Below, in pieces: positions 1-5,597 of a DNA stretch of 6,964 nt. The first letter of the stretch is position 1, and each line of letters begins with the position of its first letter. The translations under genes and the position numbers were made by a program. Source of the stretch: Promicromonosporaceae bacterium (lineage in GTDB: Bacteria > Actinomycetota > Actinomycetes > Actinomycetales > Cellulomonadaceae); the NCBI GenBank assembly GCA_009780755.1, contig WQZL01000134.1:1-6964 (forward strand), read 5' to 3'. The notes beneath the pieces were generated by a model that was given only the letters and a program-made list of their open reading frames with translations, was not told the origin of the DNA and searched no databases.

Positions 1-1
1 C

Positions 2-1573
2 TACGCGCAGGCCACCGGCAAGGTGGGCCTAACCATCGTCACCTCTGGCCCCGGCGCCACCAACCTCGTCACCGCGCTGGCCGACGCCAACATGGACTCC
101 GTGCCGATGGTGGCCGTCACCGGGCAGGTAGGCGCCGCCGCCATCGGCACCGACGCCTTCCAGGAGGCGGACATCGTCGGCGTCACCATGCCGATCACCA
201 AGCATTCCTACCTGGTCAAAGACCCAGCCGAGATTCCCCACGCCATCGCTGAGGCATTCCACATCGCCACCACCGGTCGCCCCGGCCCGGTACTCGTGGA
301 TATCGCCAAGACGGCCCTGGCCGCCCAAACCACCTTCATCTGGCCGCCGGAGATTCGCCTGCCCGGCTACCACCCTGTCACCAAGCCGCACAACAAGCAG
401 ATTCGGGAGGCTGCCAAGCTGCTTGCCGCCGCGCGTCGCCCCGTTCTCATGGTGGGTGGCGGTGTTATCCGCGCCGGAGCCTGGGATCAGCTGCGTAAGC
501 TCGTCGATCTCTCCGGGGCGCCGGTCACCACCACGCTGATGGCCCACGGCGCCCTGCCCGACACCCATCCGCAGCATCTAGGTATGCCCGGTATGCACGG
601 CACCGTCGCCGCCGTCACCTCACTACAGAAGGCCGACCTGATTGTCGCGCTTGGCTGTCGCTTCGATGATCGAGTAACCGGCCTGCTGTCCAGCTTCGCG
701 CCGCATGCCGCCGTCATTCATGCGGACATCGATCCCGCCGAGATTGGCAAAAACGTGCCGGTAGACGTGCCTATCGTCGGCGATCTGCGCGAAGTGCTTA
801 CCGCGCTCGTGCCCGCCTTGGCCGAGGAGCATGAGAAGAACGGCCCGCCTGACCTGGCCGGATGGTGGCACCAGATCAACACCTGGCGTAAGGACTATCC
901 GCTCGGCTGGGATCAGCCGGACGATGGCCTGCTTTCACCACAGGCCGTGATCCAGCGTATCGGTGAGATAAACGGTCCAGATGCGGTGATTGTCTCCGGG
1001 GTTGGCCAGCACCAGATGTGGGCCTCGCAGTTCATCAATCACGAAAAGCCGCGCACCTGGATCAACTCCGGAGGTCTGGGCACTATGGGCTATGCCGTGC
1101 CCGCCGCGATGGGTGCCAAGGTGGGCCGTCCCGATGCGAACGTGTGGGCCATCGACGGCGACGGCTGCTTCCAGATGACTAACCAGGAGCTTGCCACCTG
1201 CGTCCTCAACGACATCCCCATCAAGGTTGCCATCATCAACAATGGCGTACTCGGTATGGTGCGTCAGTGGCAGACGCTGTTCTTCAACGAGCGATATTCC
1301 AACACGTTCCTAAACACCGGTCACGGCTCGCGCCGCGTGCCCGACTTTGTGAAGCTAGCCGAGGCGTACGGCGCCGTCGGCCTGCGCGCAGATACGCCTG
1401 CCGATGTGGATGCCACCATCAGACAAGCCAACGAGATCGATGACCGGCCCGTGGTGGTTGATTTCACAGTCTCCGACAAGGCTCTCGTCTGGCCGATGGT
1501 GGCTGCCGGGGTCAGCAATGACAAGATTCAGTACGCTCGCGGGCTAAGCCCCATATTCGACCGGGAGGACTGA
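2..1573 (+). CDS. ilvB: Acetolactate synthase (AHAS) large, catalytic subunit, 5'-truncated by window start
   Basis: ThDP- and FAD-dependent enzyme that condenses two pyruvates to acetolactate, or pyruvate plus 2-ketobutyrate to acetohydroxybutyrate; it is the first common step of valine, leucine and isoleucine synthesis in the cytoplasm. The window holds 523 codons. The frame is already open at base 2 (YAQATGKVG), so the first 70-90 residues are missing, including the catalytic Glu expected about ten residues upstream of that motif. Visible features are TSGPGATN and IGTDAFQEADIVG in the pyrimidine-binding domain, a central domain from about residue 129 (PVLMVGGGV), and a C-terminal ThDP domain. 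The ThDP motif is GDG at residues 386-388 and NN at 413-414. W423 in MVRQWQ is the conserved herbicide-site Trp. The TGA stop is 1 bp before ilvN, so the two are co-transcribed. GQVG, where plants have GQVP, matches the mycobacterial form. The closely related sequence and the adjacent ilvN argue against other ThDP enzymes such as glyoxylate carboligase. Confidence 0.97.
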   Translation, partial: YAQATGKVGLTIVTSGPGATNLVTALADANMDSVPMVAVTGQVGAAAIGTDAFQEADIVGVTMPITKHSYLVKDPAEIPHAIAEAFHIATTGRPGPVLVDIAKTALAAQTTFIWPPEIRLPGYHPVTKPHNKQIREAAKLLAAARRPVLMVGGGVIRAGAWDQLRKLVDLSGAPVTTTLMAHGALPDTHPQHLGMPGMHGTVAAVTSLQKADLIVALGCRFDDRVTGLLSSFAPHAAVIHADIDPAEIGKNVPVDVPIVGDLREVLTALVPALAEEHEKNGPPDLAGWWHQINTWRKDYPLGWDQPDDGLLSPQAVIQRIGEINGPDAVIVSGVGQHQMWASQFINHEKPRTWINSGGLGTMGYAVPAAMGAKVGRPDANVWAIDGDGCFQMTNQELATCVLNDIPIKVAIINNGVLGMVRQWQTLFFNERYSNTFLNTGHGSRRVPDFVKLAEAYGAVGLRADTPADVDATIRQANEIDDRPVVVDFTVSDKALVWPMVAAGVSNDKIQYARGLSPIFDRED

Positions 1574-1574
1574 C

Positions 1575-2102
1575 ATGAGCCGCCACACCCTATCCGTGCT
1601 AGTTGAGAATAAGCCCGGTGTGCTGGCCCGCGTTGCTGGCCTGTTCGCTCGCCGAGCCTTCAACATTCACTCCCTGGCCGTGGGCACCACCGAACACGAC
1701 GAGGTTTCTCGGATAACCCTCGTCGTCGATGTCGATAACTCCCCACTGGAACAGGTGATTAAGCAGCTGAACAAGCTGGTGCACGTCATCAAGATCGTCG
1801 AACTCGACCGGGATGCCTCGGTGCTGCGCAAGCTGCTCTTGGTAAAGGTGCGTGCCGACCAGCAAACCCGCTCCGGCGTACTCGAAGTGGTCAACCTGTT
1901 CCGCGCCCATGTTGTCGATGTCGGCCCCGACGCCGTGGTGATCGAAGCGATTGGCCCCAATGCCAAGCTAGAGGCTCTGCTTGCCGCCCTGGAACCATAC
2001 GGGGTGCGCGAGATAGTCCAATCCGGCACCATCGCCATCGGGCGCGGACCGCGCTCCATCGTGGATGGCGCTCTGCCCAAAACACCTCGCCCCACCGGTT
2101 AG
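1575..2102 (+). CDS. ilvN: Acetolactate synthase small, regulatory subunit
   Basis: Regulatory partner of IlvB; it activates the catalytic subunit and in this family confers valine feedback inhibition. It is 175 aa, the usual length. Residues about 4-78 form an ACT domain (HTLSVLVENKPGVLARV) and about 83-158 form the C-terminal small-subunit domain (LLLVKVRAD..., IVQSGTIAIGRG). G15 and N30 align with the two valine-site residues Gly14 and Asn29 of E. coli IlvH. The start at 1575 is supported by GGGAGGA at 1563-1569, inside the last ilvB codons, and by the 1-bp spacing, which suggests translational coupling. One oddity is A28 in RRAFNI, where RRGFNI or QRGYNI is usual, next to the valine-site Asn. 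The gene ends with TAG and is followed by a 163-bp spacer before ilvC. Confidence 0.96.
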   Translation: MSRHTLSVLVENKPGVLARVAGLFARRAFNIHSLAVGTTEHDEVSRITLVVDVDNSPLEQVIKQLNKLVHVIKIVELDRDASVLRKLLLVKVRADQQTRSGVLEVVNLFRAHVVDVGPDAVVIEAIGPNAKLEALLAALEPYGVREIVQSGTIAIGRGPRSIVDGALPKTPRPTG

Positions 2103-2130
2103 ACCCGCCGAAACCAAGGGACGCAACCCG

Positions 2131-2230
2131 CTGTGGTTTCGACACAACTCTCCTTCGTCGGGCCTGCTCAACCACTCGTTTCTTCCCGGATGGTTGAGTA
2201 GCGAGCGAAGCGAGCGTGTCGAAACCACAG
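2131..2230. repeat. 100-bp palindromic intergenic repeat, complete copy
   Basis: The outer arms ctgtggtttcgacac (2131-2145) and gtgtcgaaaccacag (2216-2230) are perfect 15-bp reverse complements. An inner pair, ctcaacca (2167-2174) and tggttgag (2191-2198), gives a second 8-bp stem with a 16-nt loop. Between the stems on the right lies the direct repeat gcgagcg (2201-2207 and 2210-2216). The half-element at 2191-2227 matches a second copy at 5481-5517 in reverse orientation. From memory, elements with GGTTTCGACAC...CTCAACCA ends are scattered between genes in many high-GC actinobacteria. It lies in the middle of an ilv operon, so in RNA it could act as a partial terminator or processing signal between ilvBN and ilvC. 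There is no U-tract after the stem, so a simple intrinsic terminator is not supported. Confidence 0.85.
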
Positions 2231-2265
2231 GAACTAGAACCCAACACACAAAAGGAAACCCCGAG

Positions 2266-3276
2266 ATGACTGAACTGTTTTACGACCAGGACGCTGACCT
2301 CGCGTTGATCCAGGGCAAGCAGGTGGCTGTTATTGGCTACGGTTCCCAAGGTCACGCCCACGCCCTGAACCTGCGCGATTCGGGGGTCAGCGTGCGCATC
2401 GGCGCTCGCCCCGGCGCCTCCTTCGACAAGGCCGTGGCCGCTGGGTTTGAGGTGCTGCCTGTTCGGGAGGCCGCCAATGGCGCCGACGTTGTGGTGCTGC
2501 TCGCTCCCGACCAGCATCAGCGGCACATCTGGGCAAACGACATCGCCCCGGTAATCAAGCCCGGCGCGGCCCTGGTGTTCGGCCACGGCTTCAACATTCG
2601 TTTCGGCTACATCACCCCACCGGAAAACATCGACGTGATTATGGTGGCTCCCAAGGCACCGGGACATACCGTGCGCCGCGAGTACGTGGCCGGGCGCGGC
2701 ATTCCCGACATCATCGCGGTTGAACAGGATTACTCCGGCCAGGCATGGAGTCTCGCGCTGGCCTACGCCAAGGCCATCGGCGGTACCCGCGCTGGCGTCA
2801 TCAAGACCACCTTCACCGAGGAGGCCGAAACCGATCTATTCGGGGAGCAGGCCGTACTGTGCGGCGGTGTCTCCCACTTAGTGCAGGCCGGGTTCGAGGT
2901 GCTGACCGAGGCGGGCTACCAGCCAGAGATCGCCTACTTCGAGGTGTTGCATGAACTAAAACTGATTGTGGACCTCATGTGGGAGGGCGGCATCGCCAAA
3001 CAGCGGTGGAGCGTTTCGGACACCGCCGAATACGGCGATTACGTGGCCGGACCACGCATCGTGACGCCGGAGGTGAAGAACGCCATGAAGGAACTGCTCA
3101 CCGAAATCAAGGATGGCACCTTCGCTAGCCGCTTCATTGCCGATCAGGATGGGGGCGGCGCGGAGTTTACGGCTTTGCGTGCCGCCGAGGCGGCACACCC
3201 CATCGAAACCACCGGCAAGGCGCTGCGCAGCCACTTCTCCTGGCAACAACCCGACGCTGATTTCAAGGATGCTTAA
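2266..3276 (+). CDS. ilvC: Ketol-acid reductoisomerase, class I
   Basis: Mg2+- and NADPH-dependent enzyme that isomerises and reduces acetolactate or acetohydroxybutyrate to the dihydroxy acids, the second step of the branched-chain pathway. It is 336 aa, typical of the short class I form. The Rossmann motif GYGSQG is at residues 24-29. The catalytic and metal residues expected for the family are present: H107 (FGHGFNI), K130 (APKAPGH), D190 and E194 (TDLFGEQ), E226 and E230 (YFEVLHELKL), and S251 (SVSDTAEYG). The reading frame is open upstream to 2065. The start at 2266 is chosen because MTELFYDQDADL is the family N-terminus and AAAGGAAA lies at 2250-2257; the upstream extension would run through ilvN and the palindrome. 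The cofactor-specificity loop after R48 (PGASFD) is one residue shorter than in Azotobacter-type enzymes. Only 44 bp separate the TAA from the convergent lipoprotein gene, and no clear terminator is seen there. Confidence 0.97.
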   Translation: MTELFYDQDADLALIQGKQVAVIGYGSQGHAHALNLRDSGVSVRIGARPGASFDKAVAAGFEVLPVREAANGADVVVLLAPDQHQRHIWANDIAPVIKPGAALVFGHGFNIRFGYITPPENIDVIMVAPKAPGHTVRREYVAGRGIPDIIAVEQDYSGQAWSLALAYAKAIGGTRAGVIKTTFTEEAETDLFGEQAVLCGGVSHLVQAGFEVLTEAGYQPEIAYFEVLHELKLIVDLMWEGGIAKQRWSVSDTAEYGDYVAGPRIVTPEVKNAMKELLTEIKDGTFASRFIADQDGGGAEFTALRAAEAAHPIETTGKALRSHFSWQQPDADFKDA

Positions 3277-3300
3277 CCCAAGCGCTCTAATCGCACCGTG

Positions 3301-4092
3301 AACTGAATGCCCGTGGGGTGTTAGTCGATAAGATCAGCGGTGGGATTCCATTGGCAGGAACGAACTTGATCGTCTCCGAACCATAGTTCTGTGCCGTCAG
3401 GAAAAATGTAACGCGTGGCTAGGTTACGCAGGTACTCACCTCGCTCGTCTTGGGTGAATCCTGCCATTCTCTCTTCTAGTTCGTACCAGGGAATTGTCTC
3501 GTCATATCGTTCGAGGATTTCGAGATATTCGCGTCCGGTAAAACCTTGTGGAGCAAATCCGTGGCGTACCAGACACTCGGCAAGCGCATCGTACCGCGTA
3601 GCATCATCAAGGTTATGCGGGTTGGTTTCTTGAAGGTACCAAAGCATGTCGATTTCGCCGATCCACTTATTCTCACACTCTCGCATGACCTCCCAGGGGC
3701 CAGGGGCCATGAAGTCAAAATCAATATCGTCGTCGCTTATACCTGTTCCATATCCATCCGCCCATTCCTGCCAGAAGACCGGAATGCCCCCCTCTGCCAA
3801 GCATGTGGTATATCGGTACTTTGCCTCGCGATGTTCGTGGCGTTCGAGGGTGCCGTCGGCCAAGATTTCCCGTATAAAATCGCTCGTAGCGGCGGCATAG
3901 GCAGCCGCAATCTCGGCAGCCCAAGGGTTCTCTATACCTTCCGTACCAGCGTGGACTGCGGCCGTTGGCTCCGACTCGTCTATCGGCGACATCGCCGGCT
4001 CGGCACTGCAACCCGACACCGCCAACAACCCGAAGACCGTTGTGGCAACCATGATTACCTGTCTGACCTGCATCTTAACCCTCCTGAAGCTC
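3301..4092. repeat. Tandem duplication unit, copy next to ilvC
   Basis: This direct repeat matches 4110-4895. It runs from 20 bp beyond the stop codon of the downstream lipoprotein gene to just upstream of its ribosome-binding site. The two units are offset by 809 bp at one end and 803 bp at the other; the difference is a 6-bp in-frame indel in the coding sequence. Similarity is patchy: by hand count there are 5 differences in 3324-3423, 30 in 3424-3516 and 4 in 3517-3690. Confidence 0.9.
3321..4073 (-). CDS. Uncharacterised lipoprotein, downstream paralogue of a tandem pair
   Basis: Predicted 250-aa exported lipoprotein anchored on the outer face of the membrane; function unknown. The start at 4073-4071 is preceded on the minus strand by AGGAGGGTTAAG, a strong ribosome-binding site. 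This is preferred over an in-frame start at 4193, which would extend through the paralogue's stop region. Residues 1-21 are a signal peptide (R4, then a hydrophobic stretch), and the lipobox AVSGC puts the lipidated cysteine at C22. A variable acidic linker follows (about 34-45), then an Ala-rich helix (ENPWAAEIAAAYAAATSDF). Two similar units follow, YRYTTCLAEGG and YDALAECLVRHGF. Four further Cys (in YTTCLA, RECENKW, AECLVR and VRSCQW) are shared with the paralogue and could form two disulfides. No catalytic motif is recognised. It is 56 bp downstream of its paralogue on the same strand, probably one transcript. Confidence 0.85.
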   Translation of the reverse strand: MQVRQVIMVATTVFGLLAVSGCSAEPAMSPIDESEPTAAVHAGTEGIENPWAAEIAAAYAAATSDFIREILADGTLERHEHREAKYRYTTCLAEGGIPVFWQEWADGYGTGISDDDIDFDFMAPGPWEVMRECENKWIGEIDMLWYLQETNPHNLDDATRYDALAECLVRHGFAPQGFTGREYLEILERYDETIPWYELEERMAGFTQDERGEYLRNLATRYIFPDGTELWFGDDQVRSCQWNPTADLID

Positions 4093-4109
4093 AACCTACC
4101 CCCACCATA

Positions 4110-4895
4110 AACTGGATGCCCGTGGGGTGTTAGTCGATAAGATCGGCGATTGGATTCCATTGGCAGGAATGGACTTGATCGTCTCCGAACCATAGTTCTG
4201 TGCCGTCAGGAAAAATGTAACGCGTGGCTAGGTTGCGTATGTATTCGTCCTGTTCTTCTATCGTGAGTCCTGCCATTCGTTCTTCCAGCTCACTCCAAAG
4301 AATTTCCTCGCCGTATCGCTCAATGATTTCGAGATACTCGCGTCCGGTAAAACCTTGTGGAGCAAATCCGTGGCGTACCAGACACTCTGCAAGCGCATCG
4401 TACCGCGCAGCATCATCAAGGTTATGCGGGTTGGTTTCTTGAAGGTACCAAAGCATGTCGATTTCGCCGATCCACTTATCCTCACACTCTCGCATGACCA
4501 CCCAGGCATCACGAGCCATGAAGTCAAAATCGCGGTCATTTAGACCCGTTCCATATCCATCCGCCCATTCCTGCCAGTAGACCGGGAAGCCTCCGGCAGC
4601 CAAGCATGCGGTGTATCGGTATTTTGCCTCGCGATGTTCGTGGCGTTCGAGGGTGCCGTCGGCCAAAATTGCCCGCACAAAATCGCTCGTAGCGGCGGCA
4701 TAGGCAGCCGCAATCTCGGCAGCCCAAGGGTTCTCCGCACCTTCCACATCAGCGCTGGCTACAGCCGCCAGCCCCGGCTCGTCTATCGGCGACATCGTCG
4801 GCTCGGCGCTGCAACCCGACACCGCCAACAACCCGAAGACCGTTGTGGCGACCATGACTACTTGTCTGACCTGCATCTTAACCCTCCTGAAGCTC
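4110..4895. repeat. Tandem duplication unit, promoter-proximal copy
   Basis: Partner of 3301-4092. The shared edges are aactg(g/a)atgcccgtg on the 3' side of the gene and ccctcctgaagctc on its ribosome-binding-site side. The duplication therefore carries the gene plus its Shine-Dalgarno sequence but not the promoter region. The two units are separated by 17 bp (4093-4109). Confidence 0.9.
4130..4876 (-). CDS. Uncharacterised lipoprotein, upstream paralogue of a tandem pair
   Basis: Predicted 248-aa lipoprotein, about 84% identical to its downstream neighbour (roughly 40 substitutions and a two-residue gap, counted by hand). The start at 4876-4874 has the same AGGAGGGTTAAG ribosome-binding site; an in-frame start at 4936 lacks this support. 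The signal peptide with lipobox AVSGC (C22), the Ala-rich first helix, the paired Y-x4/5-C-L-x3-G units, and all four later cysteines are conserved. Differences cluster in the linker after SPIDE, around residues 111-127 (GLNDRDFDF...) and around residues 194-217 (ERYGEEILWSELEERMAGLTIEEQ). Near-invariant parts include the stretch from WIGEIDMLWYLQETN to GFTGREYLEI and the C-terminal RYIFPDGTELWFGDDQV. It is the first gene of the minus-strand pair. It is not homologous to any enzyme I recognise. Sampled sequence lines of this pair look lower in GC than most of the ilv genes. Confidence 0.86.
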   Translation of the reverse strand: MQVRQVVMVATTVFGLLAVSGCSAEPTMSPIDEPGLAAVASADVEGAENPWAAEIAAAYAAATSDFVRAILADGTLERHEHREAKYRYTACLAAGGFPVYWQEWADGYGTGLNDRDFDFMARDAWVVMRECEDKWIGEIDMLWYLQETNPHNLDDAARYDALAECLVRHGFAPQGFTGREYLEIIERYGEEILWSELEERMAGLTIEEQDEYIRNLATRYIFPDGTELWFGDDQVHSCQWNPIADLID

Positions 4896-4935
4896 GCCTG
4901 AAGCGAGTAGGCGACCCTGCCAACATCACCCCGCA

Positions 4936-4941
4936 ATCATA
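4936..4941 (-). promoter_or_regulatory. Possible -10 box for the lipoprotein pair
   Basis: On the minus strand this reads TATGAT, a good -10 match, about 60 bp upstream of the first lipoprotein start. The -35 position 17 bp upstream has only a weak match (GGCGAA). A better -35-like TTGACG at 4950-4955 is too close (8 bp) to pair with it. The call rests on the single hexamer and its position. Confidence 0.25.
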
Positions 4942-5117
4942 AGGAATCACGTCAAGGCTTCGCCACACCACAACACTTGTCTTCCTAGTTCAAGGTACCT
5001 AGCGATACACAGAAACGCACCCGGACTGAGCGCACAATGCCAGATAGGCATCGTCTAATAGTCCATGCTCTGGCCTGCGAAAACAATTGTCTGCCAGTCT
5101 CCATCGAGCTCTGTCAC

Positions 5118-5239
5118 GAGTCAGTTCCGAGGGCACGGCTGCTGACTCCGGGAATTACTTAAACGCCGCATGACTAGTGATGACTCGCGCCTCTCTATCT
5201 AGCAAGTCGCGCCAGCACGATAGCTTTTAGACGTGACTC
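5118..5239. promoter_or_regulatory. Cluster of TGACTC motifs in the divergent intergenic region
   Basis: This lies within the gene-free stretch 4877-5321. TGACTC or its complement occurs at 5118-5123 (as GAGTCA), 5143-5148, 5181-5186 and 5234-5239, with a one-base variant TGACTA at 5171-5176. The first two form a perfect 7-bp inverted repeat (gagtcag 5118-5124, ctgactc 5142-5148). The 5171 and 5181 copies are direct repeats exactly 10 bp apart, about one helical turn. Multiple spaced sites on one face of DNA suit an operator for a dimeric or AraC-type protein; the AraC-family gene downstream is an obvious candidate, but this is inference. No ORF with a ribosome-binding site was found in the rest of 4877-5321. 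Confidence 0.35.
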
Positions 5240-5256
5240 CATGCCAGAGTGCGCAC

Positions 5257-5286
5257 CACTCCCGCTTGACGAGTCGGGTGGGAGTG
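5257..5286. promoter_or_regulatory. Inverted repeat upstream of the secreted micro-ORF
   Basis: cactccc (5257-5263) and gggagtg (5280-5286) are perfect 7-bp reverse complements around a 16-nt loop that contains TTGACG (5266-5271), a -35-like hexamer. It ends 35 bp before the ATG at 5322. If TTGACG is a real -35, no -10 is visible at the right spacing. The repeat could be an operator or a 5'-leader hairpin; the sequence does not decide. Confidence 0.4.
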
Positions 5287-5321
5287 AACCCTTGTCGATC
5301 ACTACCGTTAGGAGCAAAACC

Positions 5322-5465
5322 ATGAAGAGACTGGCAGAGCGCAAGCTTGGCAGACTGATTCTCGCGGCAGGTATCGTCGGTGGACTTGTGTTGGGCATCG
5401 CAGGGCCGGCCAACGCAAGCACCATCGCTCACTGGCCCGGCATGTGCCGTGATTTCAAAAACTAG
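5322..5465 (+). CDS. Small secreted peptide precursor, 47 aa, unknown function
   Basis: The ATG at 5322 follows TTAGGAG (5308-5314) with 7-nt spacing, which supports translation from here rather than from the earlier in-frame ATG at 5241. The product has a textbook Sec signal peptide: a basic start (MKRLAERKLGR), a hydrophobic core (LILAAGIVGGLVLGIA) and a GPANA signal peptidase I site, with cleavage expected after A32. The mature part would be only 15 residues, STIAHWPGMCRDFKN, with one Cys. It may be a genuine exported peptide, or the 5' remnant of a longer exported protein: the TAG stop is 15 bp before a degenerate palindromic repeat. Codons after the stop give no recognisable continuation in any frame that I could identify. 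The function is not recognised. Confidence 0.55.
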   Translation: MKRLAERKLGRLILAAGIVGGLVLGIAGPANASTIAHWPGMCRDFKN

Positions 5466-5480
5466 GAAGTCAACTGTGCG

Positions 5481-5528
5481 TGGCTTCGACCTGGTCGTTG
5501 CGCTCCCTGCTCAACCAGCGGAGTTGAG
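5481..5528. repeat. Second, degenerate copy of the palindromic repeat, inverted relative to the first
   Basis: Bases 5481-5517 align without gaps to the reverse complement of 2191-2227, with 29 of 37 positions identical by hand count; conserved ends are tgg.ttcgac and ctcaacca. The end forms its own hairpin: ctcaac (5510-5515), loop cagcgga, gttgag (5523-5528). The second long arm seen in the first copy is not recognisable. It lies between the secreted micro-ORF and the AraC-family gene, where the hairpin could serve as a weak terminator. Confidence 0.6.
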
Positions 5529-5537
5529 GAGCCTTAA

Positions 5538-5564
5538 CTCTCCGAGGCGAGCATAAACGGAGAG
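5538..5564. promoter_or_regulatory. 7-bp inverted repeat upstream of the AraC-family gene
   Basis: ctctccg (5538-5544) and cggagag (5558-5564) are perfect reverse complements around a 13-nt loop. The right arm touches the predicted -35 region of the regulator's promoter, a position where autoregulatory operators are common. It could equally be a hairpin closing the preceding transcript. Confidence 0.35.
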
Positions 5565-5591
5565 GACGGGGGTAGATGCCCGGATTAGGCT
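5563..5591 (+). promoter_or_regulatory. Possible leaderless promoter of the AraC-family gene
   Basis: TAGGCT at 5586-5591 fits the actinobacterial TANNNT -10 pattern and ends 6 nt before the ATG at 5598, so transcription would start at or beside the start codon. A partial -35 match, AGGACG (5563-5568), lies 17 bp upstream. No Shine-Dalgarno sequence is present in front of 5598, which is expected for a leaderless transcript. Confidence 0.35.
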
Positions 5592-5597
5592 TGCGGC

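Noticed and set aside
2065..2265. A longer ilvC beginning at 2065
   Set aside because: The extra 67 codons overlap the ilvN end and the repeat element, and the family N-terminus and ribosome-binding site point to 2266.
1891..2667. A 258-codon open frame on the minus strand
   Set aside because: It is antisense to the well-supported ilvN 3' end and ilvC 5' part and crosses the palindrome; no ribosome-binding site or recognisable protein.
3277..3320. Expected bidirectional terminator between convergent ilvC and the lipoprotein gene
   Set aside because: No stem longer than about 4 bp and no T-tract could be found in these 44 bp.
4100..4127. Inverted repeat ccccac/gtgggg between the two lipoprotein genes as a terminator
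   Set aside because: Only 6 bp with a 16-nt loop and no following U-tract on the minus strand; partly explained by the shared duplicated sequence.
3546..4133. A 195-codon plus-strand open frame antisense to the downstream lipoprotein gene
   Set aside because: The minus-strand frame has a signal peptide, lipobox, strong ribosome-binding site and a conserved paralogue; the plus frame is its shadow, partly repeated in the other copy only because the DNA is duplicated.
5037..5097. Short palindromes: atgcc/ggcat (5037-5051), acaattgt (5083-5090), ctggc/gccag (5070-5097)
   Set aside because: Arms of 4-5 bp are expected by chance in a stretch this long and have no shared centre or pairing with a gene start.
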